Part shown: one piece after another, positions 48,101 to 59,515 of the stretch | Layout: each line of letters opens with the position of its first letter | Numbering within the stretch: position 1 is the stretch's first letter | Source of the DNA: Todiramphus chloris collaris | Taxonomy: Eukaryota; Chordata; Aves; Coraciiformes; Alcedinidae | Direction: 5' to 3' | NCBI GenBank assembly: GCA_025345505.1 | Contig: JANVCC010000018.1 | Span: forward strand, 53,587,656-53,651,655 | Length of the DNA stretch: 64,000 nt | Translations under genes and position numbers: made by a program | Notes under the pieces: generated by a model | Told to the model about the DNA's origin: nothing | What the model saw: only the letters and a program-made list of their open reading frames with translations | Databases searched by the model: none

Positions 48101-48662
48101 TCAGGCAAAGTATTTGAGAAATTATTTCACATGTGTTTAATATACCTCTTAAAAAGTGGTCCTGGGATCTTGTCCAGTCTTATCATTTTTTTCTCTCCCC
48201 TTTTAAAACACACTTAAGGGACTCAGACACATTTTAAAGATGCAGAATAGCTGTGATGAATTTTGTACCTAATGACTGTAAGGTGTTTAGCTTCCTTTTC
48301 CTTGGAGAACCAGAGGCAGCAAAACACTATAAAACATCCATAGAAGTGACTTTGTTAGGGCTACAGAAGAAAACCACAAATTTTAATTGGCAGGAGCAAG
48401 CAAGTTTTTCACTTGATTCTTGCTGCAGGCAGCAGGGATTTGGCTCTGATGTTCTTTTCCAGTGTTGCAAACCTTTTAAAGTAGGGATGTTTGTTTGCGT
48501 TTCCAGCTCTGTCTCTCTCAAAAGTGTCTCTTCCCAAAGTGAAGCAGCTATGAAATGAAGCTAGATTCACCCATCTCTATCAGAAAGGGATTTCTGGTTT
48601 TTTTTACTCCTTCTATCCAAACTACTATTGCTTGTTTTCTTCCTGTTTTCTCTTTCTGCCAG
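45130..48662. other. Candidate intron or unrecognised non-coding sequence
   Basis: A/T-rich sequence with A-rich runs at about 45363-45440. A pyrimidine tract plus TGTAG ends at 45272 but leads only into a short frame without a donor. No transposon recognised. Confidence 0.4.
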
Positions 48663-48884
48663 GTGACAAGTGATCCCCATTCAAGCCCAGTAGGTGAAAG
48701 GGCTGTTATTTGTGCTGCTCCATCAAGACTAAAGTCCTCAAATGCATGTCCTCTTTGTAGTGGTCTCGAGGTGGAAATGTTTATTAATAGAAAGATGTCT
48801 TCATTGCTGCCTTTATTAAGGCAAAAAATAAAAGATTCCTGGCAAAAAGAGATTCATGTGAACTCAACTTGGCAAATTTCAAAG
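48663..48884 (+). other. Probable internal coding exon, 222 nt, family unknown
   Basis: This is the best host-exon candidate in the window. A long pyrimidine tract with TTCTCTTTCTGCCAG (ending at 48662) leads into 222 bases (74 codons, phase 0 at both ends) that finish at AAAG|GTATGT, a good donor. Only one forward frame is open: the other two hit TGA within the first 9 bases. It begins VTSDPHSSPVGERAVICAAP, has a Cys-Pro-Leu-Cys pair (SNACPLCSGLEVEMF, residues 26-40) that could be half of a zinc site, and then a basic, leucine-rich stretch (SLLPLLRQKIKDSWQKE). I do not recognise the protein. With random sequence a given frame stays open over 74 codons about 3% of the time, so chance is not excluded. 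Confidence 0.4.
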
Positions 48885-49912
48885 GTATGTAATTGGATCA
48901 TCATGGCTAATTTGCCTGTTAAAGTAAAGCAGAACCACAGAGTCAAACTTTTGGAAAAGCTGTCCACTGTTTTATAAGGATAATCATCTCCCCTATCACT
49001 ACTTCTCTCATAATATTTTGTATCTCCTTTGTTACACGTAAGAACTGCACTTAGAGAGACAAAGCGAAGGAAAAGGCATTTCTACTCTTAGATCTGTAAG
49101 AAGTAAAGGAGTAAATGCAGTGGAAATCCTTGGGGAGGTGGAATGTACATGGCTATTTCTGTACTGAATCTGGAATTGTGTTTATTTGTGTATGCAGGTT
49201 GAGCAATTTTCAGGTAATGGTGCAGACAAGCATCACTTTCTCCAGGCAACTGATTTGCATAAGTTTTGGCAACTGGACACAGAAATTTTGAAAACCAGGC
49301 CCAGTATGTACAGGCCTTTGTGCAGGGCAGTCTTATGTTTCAGTATTTATAGGGTGTGATCAAATTAACAAACACAATTTGTACAGAGAGAGTGGGATCA
49401 GTGCCTTCAGGACTGACTGCCACTGGCCACTTTCCTGGACCTTTTTCTCAAGTATCTCTTTGCTCCTCCCAGGAGTTTTGAGTCATGCTCTTCACTGAAA
49501 GCATGAGGAGAAGCATGAACTTCCTTTTATGCCTAGATTATGCATTAAACCATTGCTTTGCCATTCATTTAATCCAGAATATTCTGGTCTTGTCATCAAA
49601 AGAAGCCATATCTCCTTTTCGTGCATCATGTTATTTCTAGTTGCCTACTGCTAGACCGTCACTTTTCTCCTCAGCTCTATCTGGCCAGCGAGCACAAGCC
49701 TTTGTGCAACTAAACAGGGAGCCACACCAGTGATTTTATCTGAACAGGACTGAACCTGGCAAAAATACCACCCTACAGGCTACGTTTATCTTACCCCAAC
49801 AGTCAGGATGGATCTGAGTACTTGAGTGTTGGAGTTGATGTATGAACTGGGGACGAAAAGAACAAGAACCTGGCAGCATGGGGGAGGACAAGACTGCCCA
49901 TTTCTTTTTCAG
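48885..49912. other. Candidate intron
   Basis: About 1.0 kb between two exon-like segments. No element or open frame of note. Confidence 0.35.
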
Positions 49913-50024
49913 CAGAGCATATCTGTGTTGGCTGAAACTTCTTATGAAACTACTGTGAGAAAATTTTGGAATCACTGGGAAATTGCTGAGCCGCAAGTTC
50001 TGAACAGAAGCTATGTCTGTCTGG
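49913..50024 (+). other. Candidate exon 3 of the hypothetical host gene
   Basis: The acceptor CCATTTCTTTTTCAG ends at 49912; a weaker donor CTGG|GTGCTG begins at 50025; 112 bases lie between. Only one forward frame is open, and it begins in phase 0, matching the phase-0 end of the candidate at 48663-48884. It reads QSISVLAETSYETTVRKFWN, then HWEIAEPQVLNRSYVCL. The tryptophan-containing, charged composition looks protein-like, but no family was recognised. The other two frames meet TGA after 7 and 15 codons. An antisense 107-codon frame overlaps and is probably a shadow. Confidence 0.28.
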
Positions 50025-53000
50025 GTGCTGATTGAGTTGGTTGCAATTGCTTTATCCAATGTGGTTCAGTGAGTTTAGCATACAAATACTGTTTGCTTAT
50101 CATTTAAAGAAATGTTTATCAATAGCTATGAAATTATAATTAAAAAAATAACAGAACTTTTGATATAGTCAGAAGACTGAAAAAAAGCTGACATAATCAT
50201 ACACTGTGTATTCTCTTTGAAAGAGATTTCTCTGGGTGCCATGCAGAACAACACTACTGGAGTGAAGCAGAGAAGTAATGCAGAATAAGACACTAGAATA
50301 ACAATATAATAAAATCATAGATATATTGTATTTGATATCCTTTGATGCTACATTAGAAAAGGTGAAATCTAGACAATACCTGTTAAGCAAACTTTGATAA
50401 GAGAGTAACTATCCTGCTCTGCATGAGTAGAGATTCTTGTTTTTGTGTATAAGATGGAATTGTATCTTCAGGAAGAATTAATAATACTGTCTCAACATAG
50501 TTCTAGATTTTAAAAATGTTTTTATTGGAAATGGAATATTTGCTAAAGCATATGTTTGACAAAATGCACAGCTTCAGCTAGCCAGGTGGTAAGAAAAAGA
50601 AGTATGAATCTTCCCTGTTTGGCTCTACTGGGAATGGTAGTGGTCACTTAACGTGCACTGACTACAGGAGTTGTCAAAAAATGGTGGAAGAGTTATTTCG
50701 ATGACAGGGGCAAGGATTATCTTTTCCAGTTGTTTCCAACTATATGTATCTCTGATTCCATGAAAATTTCTGCTTTAACCTCCCGTTGTTACCCTTGCAC
50801 AGAAAAAAACTTGCTACCTCATTTTCCTGCTGTCATCTTTATATAGCTGCCTGTGACCTTTGCCTCTTTCTTCATATGAGAACGTAACTGATGTTTTTTG
50901 CCATTATAGGAAGGCTAAAGTTGAGGCAACTGCTTTTATTTTTACTTATAACTCAAGACAGAGTGCAAACCAAGCTCTGCTGGTATGCAAACCTAATGAA
51001 TCAATCCACTGTGTTGCTGCAATGAGCTTTGTTTCCCACTTATTTAGCCTGTGGCTGATTGTTGAAATGTCCTTTATGCCACTTCTTTTAATGTTATTTA
51101 CTGCAAGAGGAAGTCTAAATTTTCCATTTGATTTCTTTCTGTGAGTTGAACATCATGTTTTTTCCGGCTTACAATAATAATTCAGGTTGTAGAGGGACAT
51201 GTTGTGACAGGAACATCATACATAACTTTAAAATTAAGAGTTACAGAACTCATGACTTATATAGTATGACAGTTTTAGGCCTTGTTGTTCCTAAAAGGCT
51301 GGGTAATGTGAGCAAGAGATTTCCTTTAATTAGCTTTATTTACTGTTTACTGTAATGAAACATCCAAAGGACGTTTAGTCTGCAATTTTACATGGGCTGA
51401 GAGAAGGTACTACAGGCTGTTCCTTCTGAGATAGTGCTGGTATTGCAGAATGCTGTAGTATTACACCACTGACATCCCTGAGAAATGTTATGGCAGCTAA
51501 ACTTGCCTGTATTGTCAAAGTGCTGTCATTACTTCTAATATTTTTGATTTGTCTCTTTTTTTAATTAAGCTAGCACAGCAATTGTCAAGGTGACAAAGTA
51601 GTCAGCAGCACTGGAAAACTTCATGTGGCAGCTTCACAGTAACTGGCAAGGATTTTAATTGTTTGCACTGCTTGGGTTTCTGTTTGTGTAATCCAGTAAC
51701 CATTCATATTTTCCAGCATTAAGCCTTTGTAAATGTTAATAATATATAGATACTAATAATTAACTGCAGAAAGATCCACAAATGAAACCAAAGTGAAGAA
51801 AATTAATAAACAGAATAAACAGAAAAGTTATAAAAATGATGGGCAGTAAAATTTTTCATAGACAGTCTAGGATATGACATCACAAAGAGTCAAAGTGTAC
51901 TTCAAGTGGTAAGTCTTGATCTTCAAATTCCTCAGTCAGAAACCAGTGGTGCCAGCTGCTGAATATTTTCCCTTGGGAAATAATTATGGACTTTTTGGTC
52001 TGTAAAGGGCTTGTAAACTGACCAGGCTACAATCTGTGAATGAAATTCCTGAAGGGATTGGAAGAATGTAGAAAGGTAACAACCCAAACCTGTTTGGAAA
52101 GATTCTCCTTACTGACCAAGGTATAATCAGAAAGATCTGTAAAAAAAAGTCATCATCAGTAATATAGAAACCCAAGGGAAAAAGAGGAAATGATAGTTTA
52201 AGCTTGATAAGAACCTTATTTTATCAAAGACGGATGTAAATACAGCAGAAAAAAACCCTTAGACATTATAAAAATTAAAATTACTCCTGAGATCAAAAGT
52301 TCTACTGTGTGTGAAGAGAGAAGTTACGTTAATGTTGTGTGCAGGTGGTGTTGTCTTTGCTTCTCTGATGTAAAGATTTCTGAATCTTTGTCTATTCCAT
52401 TATAAATAAAATTAAACTCATAAAGGTTCATAATGCAATCCGTTCTAATTTCTATTTCAAGATGAATTCTTCTTTGTTTCCTCTACTTCTTTCTTCTTGG
52501 TCCTTTATGGTGCCCTTTTGCTGATAGTCATGGTATGGAGTCTTGAATTTAAGTTTCCCAGACACCATATAAGGGTCACATTGTCTTGCTTATTTGGGTT
52601 CCTTCTTTCCCCTTTTCTATTATTAATTAAATATTAATTTAATGGTTCCCTCTTTTCCCACTCTGACAATGATCTTAGAGTCAAGCTTTTTGATTTCCTC
52701 CACATCCCTTCATAATTATTTAATAAAAATACAAGAAAGATTCAGGCTTTTCCAAAGCACAGTGATTGCCTGTAATGGAAAATAATAGATGTCTATTTTT
52801 TTTTTAGTAAGAAAAATCTCATTAGTGTCAAGAGTTACCTTCAAGATAGAGCTATGCTGATGCTCTTTGAGCAATAATACAGGACACCCTTCCATTTGCA
52901 CTTAGGCTAACAGTGGGTCTGGGGCTTCATATCTAACATTGAAAAAAATAATTCTGATGGATAAACATAAGTTCCTTTTCCATAGGACCATTAGCCTGCT

Positions 53001-53239
53001 TTTACAAAATCTGCCTTAGTTTCTTATCTCTGATGGTCACCAATGATCCTGTCATTGAAATGTAGGGAAAAGTACAATAGAAATACAAACATATTGTGAT
53101 ATTTTATCCAAATATTCTCAAAGCATACACAGATCTGTTATTTCTGTAGCTTCCAAGTCAGAAATGCTTCCTTATATTCAGTGCTGCTAAATAGATTTTT
53201 TCCTTTCTTCCAAGAATTTTTTTCTGTTCTATTTTGAAT
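50025..53239. other. Unrecognised region
   Basis: A/T-rich. One further exon-like segment (50910-50982: acceptor TTTTTTGCCATTATAG, donor CTG|GTATGC) has two open frames and was not called. No transposon recognised. Confidence 0.4.
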
Positions 53240-53470
53240 CCAGGTAATTTTTATTGCATCCACAACACAGCTGAACTACACGTATGAGGAATCATTTCTG
53301 GTTTGAACCCATAATTTAATATTTTCATTCATTGCCCTTTAATTCTTACATTAGGAAAGGTGAAAGACTGAACCTTTCTCCATTGCACTCACTTTTTATA
53401 CACATTCATCATATTTCTCCTGTTTCATAGAATCATTTAGATGATCCTGGTTGCCCATTTCTAGTCCTTT
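53240..53470 (-). mobile_element. Ancient CR1/L3-like LINE relic, reverse orientation
   Basis: Ordered words of the old amniote CR1 group remain in reverse complement: TTGCATCCACAACACAGC, TGAGGAATCATTTCTGGTTT, GAACCCATAATTTAATATTT, TGCCCTTTAATTCTTACATT, AGGAAAGGTGAAAGACTGAA, CTTTCTCCATTGCACTCAC and CATCATATTTCTCCTG. These correspond to 'gcatccacaacat...gaagtacttccttttgt...aacctg...gtgtcccctagttcttgtgtt...ctttctccacacc...atcatatcccccctc'. It has no octamer tail and no open frame, and is as decayed as the relic at 16.6 kb. Edges are approximate. Confidence 0.6.
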
Positions 53471-56400
53471 CGTTATTCTGTTACATTTTTCTGTTGCTTT
53501 TTGTGATGGGAATTTTTGTGATGTTTTGTGACTTTTTGTATTTGGGTTTTGCTGCTATTCACAGCTGTCTCTTTTGAGAGGAGCGTATAGGAAGGAGAGT
53601 CTGGAGCAGGAGGGTGGCTGCCTCTACCTGGGCACCATGCTTAGGTGAGGGCAGGAGGGACTTGTTACTGACCCCTTAGTGTGGTCTGCTCTTGTGAGAG
53701 TAAGGGGTGGAGGGCACACATAGACATCTGGAGAGGGCAGAGAACATTTTCTGGGTATCAGGGGGAGTGGGTAGAGCTGCTTGCAACTCAGATAATCTTA
53801 AGCTTACAGGAGAGCAAGAACTTGCCTGCAAGGGAATGGTGGGTAGAGAGACCATTGCCTATAAACTACTCTTATTCCTGTTCTGCCTCTCGTCGTGTTT
53901 TTTTTTTTTTTTTTTAAATTTAATTATGTTAATTTACATTCAAATTAAGTATGGCATTTTAGGCACCTTTGTTGAACTCAGTGTAAAAGAAAATGTCTCA
54001 CTCTAAGCTGTGACTGTGTTAGGATCCTTCCACCCTTTTCAAAACTTCTGAAAACACTGTGATCCTGTCCTGTTTTCAAGAGCCTGTCTACCTCCTGGAA
54101 GCACCTTGACAGCCCAGTTGTGATGGGAGAAGACTTCACTGGAAGCAGGGCTACCTGGAATTGTAAAGATTTACTACTGAGAATTGCTGTGACTATTTCT
54201 GTTTGTAGATCTGGCCCCTTGTCTTATCTGTTGAGTAACTGCCGTGATCTTCATCCTTTATGGTGAAAAACTATCTCAATTAGAGTGGTTTTGGTCCAGA
54301 ACAGGACTATGCTGTCATTGCAATGTATGATTGATTACAAGCACACATTGACATTGTTTTGTGCCACCCAGATCCTCTGCATTAAGGGAGACAGTTTTGC
54401 TGTAATGTTTCATAGCTGTGGATTTATTCTTGTGACATTGATGGAAGCAGTTCAAGCCTTAGTGGGCAACACAAAAGTGAAAATCAGCAATATTCAGGGG
54501 AATATACTGCAAGAATAGGTTAGGTGGCCACATCTTTCTCCAAGATCCCGCCTCCCAAGCTGACTTGGGCTTTGTCTTTTACAAAGAGCAGTTTACTACT
54601 TCAATCTCCCTCTTTGTGTCTTCCCACACAATTGACAGTTACCCACCTTATTCTTTATTTGGTGGCCTTCTGGCTCCCCTTCCTCTTTCCTTGCCCCTGA
54701 GACTCCAACACGAAGACAGGCATAAATATTTTGTGTGAGAAGTACTGCTGGGTATCATTTGTCTTAGTTATGTTGTTTGTCTTGACACACTCACTGCAAT
54801 TTATAAGCATGTTCTACATAACACAGAAATTATTCTGCCCTCACAGTGCAGGCAGATTGTGGGTAGATATGCCTGCAGAGTACAGGACTTGTGTTGTGCC
54901 AGTGGATTTTGTGGTGGTGCAATTCAGAAATGTTTTAATTTAGATTGGTTTTAAATTGTGACACATTATATTCTTCCTGAAACATATAATGAAGTCTCAA
55001 ATTACAAAGGTGACTCCACCCCCCACCCCCCCAAACTGTACAATAAACTCCTTCAGATAACATAAAGTATTAAGAGCAGAATTATCACTTTGTTATAGGT
55101 GGAAAGGTGTAGGCTGAAGTGTGTTTTGTGTAAAGCTGAGCTTAAAGCTTACAAGATCTTTCTCTAGAATTTTGTTTACAGAGGAATAAATGATATTGCT
55201 CTTATCTAGTTTGGATTTTGCCAGGTTATAGCAGAACTATGGTTTGAGAGGTGCAATTAGCTGAAGTCTGCATAGTAATTTTCATGCAGACTTGCTGCAG
55301 AAGCTTTATGTTATGCAATAAAGCTCTGAAATGAGATATATTTAATTAGGTGATAATAGTGACAATACAAAGCTTTGTTTATTAAGTAGTCAGAAGGTTA
55401 AAAAAAGCTGTGAATTTCGAAGAAGGTTTTGGCAAAAGATGAAAACACAACAGCATAGTTCAGAATTTCTTTTAGTCTAGATGTAATCTCTTGAGTACTG
55501 TGCAAAAGTTCAAAATAAAATAAGGCCAGGAGATTCTCTAGATGTTTACATTTGACATTTCTATTCTGGGAACATCTTAAAAAAATAAGCACTTCCATTT
55601 TTTAAACCAGATGTTGAACTATGTAAAACCATCCAACTGGGGAGGGATGCAGGGTGTGAGAAATCAGGAAGGAAAAAATATATTGCTTGTTCAGTAATCA
55701 CTATTGAGACATTGCTCCTGAGTTCTCTGTTATTTCATCAGTTTATTTGGCCCTTGAACCTTGAATACATAACTGATCTAGAAAGAGGATCTGGGTGGCA
55801 CAAATGTCCCTTTTGCTGTCTGACTGTTTATGCATGACTCCTTCTCTCTAATGCGATGTTAAGTTTGTATCTCAGGAGTGTCTACAGAGAAATAGCTGTA
55901 CCTAAAGAGGGATAAATACCTATGAAGTGTCTGTTAAATTTCCAAGCCAACCCCTTCTCCCTCTAATATATCCTCAATGACAAAATGGATGACTAGAATC
56001 CACCAGGTTTAGTGGTGAGTGGCAGTCAGAGTGATAGGTAAGAGCAAATGATTGAGAGAGAGCAAAAGAGCAAAAAAAAAAAAAGGACCTGTCTGTCCTG
56101 TGGCAGCCTTCCTGCACATTAGTGGCATTTGTTTTCTTCCTTCTTCCCAGATGATTCAATCCCTCTCCCTCCCTTCCTAGCTCAGGAATTTTTTCAACTC
56201 TGTTTCTTTCATCCTGCTCCTCAAGTTTCCTGCAGGATATATGAAAATCTGCAGTAGGCCATGACTGCTTTTCAAACACCTCGTCTTCTGCATGCATGAT
56301 AACTATCTGAAATGCAGTTTACATGCATGAAATTACAGTAGGTTTATATTCCAAGACAGTAACTAACTCTATGATCTTTCCTAAGAAATGACAGATTTGC

Positions 56401-58669
56401 AATGATAATTATCTTTGTAATATCTTCCTGCTTGGGATGCCATTCATAGGAAATAGCATATCACTAATAGCAAGTTTGAGAAAGGAACAACCTTGCTTAG
56501 AAAAATTAGTATTGTTTCAAAATTAGCTCTTGCTCCTCAGAAAATAGATTCTGGAATCACCATGGCTAGATCTATTGGCAGTTAGCTTGATGCTCAGCTG
56601 TGGAATGTCAGGGAATATATAGGAAATAAATGGAGATAATATAAAAGTCATCAATATGGAGCTCAGTAGGTCCAGGACACACCTATGGCTCTTGGGAATG
56701 AGTGTTCACTCTTCTTGTTCACTGTAGACATACGAGGAAGTATCAAATGGTAGGAAGTTTGCAATAAACAAAGAAAACTGTTATTGGAGCAGGTTAAAAA
56801 TCACTGAATAAATTCATGAAGTAATAATAATAAATCCATCACAAGTTATTAAACTCAAAGACGTAAACAGTGGCTTACTGAGACCTTAAGCCATAGATTT
56901 CTGGAAGCTGAAAGTATAATTTTATTGCCCTCTTGTTTCTGACACATCTGTTGCTGTCCACTGTCAGACAGAATGCTGAATAAAGTTCACTTTGTTCAGA
57001 GCAATATAGTCATTCTTAGATTTTTTTAATGTAGAAGAGAAACAGAAAAAAATGTCTGCCTGCCTGTCCTCTCCCTTCTCTGCTTCGAGGTATTTGTAAC
57101 CTGATAGCTATCTCTTTACACTGCTCTGTATTGAAAATAGCACTGCTAAAAGAACTTAAAGCACATCTATAAGAAGACAGTATGAATAAAGATATCCTTT
57201 CAGCTTATCTGCTTTGGGGATAAGTTTTTCTTTTTAGCACAGCAGATAATTTTTGCTACCTCTTTTTGCATATACAAAACTAATTTTTCCCACTTTTTTT
57301 CTTGATTCCATTAATACAAACAAGTGACCCCAAGGGAGCTCTCCAATGCTTCTGTGCATTTGCTGAACACAGTTTAAGATTTTTGCAGCTACATTTTGCA
57401 GTTATAAACCAGTGTTTTTTATCAAATGTCCGGAAAGGAAAATAATGGGATTAGTTTCAACCACTTCAGGCAGTAAATAATTCAGAAGCCACCTAGAAAA
57501 AGTATCTATTCTGAGCTAGTGTCTAGTGGAGCTAGACACCAATAAATAATGTGGAGCTCTCTGAGAAGTGTAAGCACGATTGGCACACAGAAGAGATGGA
57601 TAAGAACAAACATTATACCCTTCAAAGGCATCACAAAATCAAATAACCAAGCAACGGGAGGTACAAACTGTCCATCTTTAACCTTAGACTTTTCTCTGTG
57701 GATGAGGACATTTCATAGCTGACCCTGTGGCATCTCTATTTTTGGGTTATATTGGCAATATGTGGTTTTTGAATATTTTGCTATGGAACCCTTCTGTTTT
57801 GTGGGAAAGTTAATGTCAGCCACTTTCCCCTCTTCCCAGATGACTTTAACACATCCCAAAACGTACTTTCTACATTGCTTAGATTAAAGTATTCACTAAA
57901 TACCAGTAAAACTGCTGAAAGATGGGGAGTGAATAAACATAAATGCTCCTTTGAAGCTAGTTCCATCTGGCAAATAAAAGAATAGACATGTCAGCAAGTC
58001 AAGTTTAACTTTGTTCAAAAAGAAAAAATGTGCTCATACCAAAAACAAGGAACAACGGAAACATGAAGCTTGATTTAAATGAGGAATAATGAAATGAAGA
58101 ATAAAATTGCTCACAGAATGTGGAAGCCAGGTTTTCCTTGCTCCATTAACTTTTCTGTTACAGCTTTGCAGTTCTCTCTAGCATAGCCTGGGAGTGCTTT
58201 CTTCCCTCTTCTACTAGAAAGCCACAGGTCAAAGAGGTGTCCTCCTTCAAACTGGAATCAAAAAAAGTAGTGCAAAGGCCGTGTGTTTGGAATATTCTTT
58301 GTAGGTAAGAAAGGAGGAATATAATTCTCTCCTCATACATATGCCTGGGAATACTACTCCTGCTATTTATCAGAGGTACATTTCTGGGGTCTGCCTTCTG
58401 CATACCTCTTCCCCTCCTCCTGACTGCCCTGGACTTTTTGATGGCACCTTTAAAAGTTCTGATATTATTTCTGGAGTATAAGAAACAACCTGTGTTCTCA
58501 ATCCAGATAACTCTTTCCCACGTCTCTCTTATTCTAACTTGTCACAAGTTTTAGGAAGCTGCTAACTTCAGAGCTTGATTTGTTTTGATTGTTCCCCAAA
58601 ACCACTTCAGTGTCATATCCAGACATTGTAGTCAAAGAGAGAAGAATCATAACACCATATGTGTGATGG
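53471..58669. other. Unrecognised region with simple repeats
   Basis: It begins with a moderately G-rich stretch (53560-53870; GGAGAG, GGGTGGAG words) that ends in T18. There are C-rich words at about 55016-55031 and an A-run at about 56073-56084. The G-rich stretch could be a piece of an unrecognised element, but no diagnostic ends were seen. Confidence 0.4.
53898..53915. repeat. Poly-T tract (T18)
   Basis: Eighteen T after CTCTCGTCGTG. In reverse complement this would be an A-tail, but no retrogene was recognised on the minus strand next to it. Confidence 0.9.
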
Positions 58670-59515
58670 GGACCCTTTGCTGGAGGGAAGGGGTGCCGTC
58701 CAGAGTGACCTTGACACTCTTGAGACATGGGCCTGTATGAACATCAAGAAGTTCAACAAGGCCGAGTGCAAAGTCCTGCACAGTGGCCAGGGCAATCCCA
58801 AGCATAACTACACACTGGGTGATGAAGAAATTGAAAGACCTCCTGAGGAGAATGACTTGGAGAATGTTGATTGATGAGAAGTTCAATGTAACCCAACAAT
58901 GTGCTCTTGCAGCCCAGAAAGCCAATGTATCATGGGCTGCAGCAAAAGAAGCATGACTATCATGTCAAGCAATGTGATTCTGCCCTCTACTCCACTCAGT
59001 GACACCCCACCTCGACTTCTGCATCCAGCTCTGGGGCCCCCAACACAAGAAGGACATGGGCCTGTTGGAGCAAGTCCAAACAAGGGCCATGAAGAAGACC
59101 AGGGGGCTGGGCCAACTCTCCTGTGAAGACAGCCTGAGAGAGATGGTGTAGTTTGGCTTGGAGAAGGGAAGGCTCCAAGGAGACCTTATAGCAGCCTGCC
59201 AGTACCTGAAGGGGGCCTACAGGAAAGATGAGGAGGGAGTGATAGGTCAAGGGGTAATGGTTTCAAACCAAAAATGGGTACATTCATCTTAGATGTAAGG
59301 AAGAAGTTCTTCACTCTGGGGGAGGTGAGACACTTGCACAGGTTTCCCATAGAAGCTGTGGATGTCCCATCCCGGGAAGTGTCCAAGGCCAGGCTGGATG
59401 GGGCTTTGAGCAACCAGGTTCCAGCCTCCATGGCAGGGGGATTAGAACTAGATGATCTTTAATGTCCTGTCCAACCCAAACCATTCTATGATTCTATGAT
59501 TTTCATGATTCTGTG
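58670..59515 (+). mobile_element. CR1 LINE, about 850 bp, forward, 5' truncated
   Basis: Runs from just after the reverse transcriptase palm (CTTTGCTGGAGGGAAGGGGT) through the ORF2 C-terminal part and 3' UTR to the tail CCATTCTATGATTCTATGA (two octamers), followed by a worn third repeat ATTTTCATGATTCTG. Diagnostic words: AAGTTCAACAAGGCCGAGTG, CAGGGCAATCCCAAGCATAA, ATCCAGCTCTGGGGCCCCCA and AGACCTTATAGCAGCCTGCC. Several frameshifts and stops are visible. Its last 102 bases agree with the reverse CR1 at the window end at 100 positions, so both belong to the same young subfamily, which has GGTTCCAGCCTCCATGGCAG in the 3' UTR. Confidence 0.97.
59274..59462 (+). pseudogene. CR1 ORF2 C-terminal end remnant
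   Basis: An open 62-codon stretch inside the 58.7-kb CR1, reading FILDVRKKFFTLGEVRHLHR, then VDVPSREVSKARLDGALSNQ and a short tail. It matches the CR1 block with [14 protein letters not shown] and FKARLDGALSN. Here HWNRLPRE is altered to HLHRFPIE, and the phenylalanine before KARLDGA is lost. The Met at 59274 is internal to the original protein. No catalytic part is present. A non-functional remnant. Confidence 0.88.

Noticed and set aside
50910-50982. 73-nt segment with acceptor TTTTTTGCCATTATAG and donor CTG|GTATGC
   Set aside because: Two frames are open, the translation is unremarkable, and it was not clearly in phase with the preceding candidate exons; too weak to list as an exon.
53560-53915. 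G-rich stretch ending in T18, considered as an LTR or retrogene
   Set aside because: No TG...CA termini, polyadenylation signal, primer-binding site or known reading frame seen.
55974-56297. 107-codon minus-strand frame
   Set aside because: Same purine/pyrimidine composition effect; no motif, no splice context.
58883-59250. Minus-strand open frames inside the 58.7-kb CR1
   Set aside because: Antisense shadows of the CR1 coding strand.
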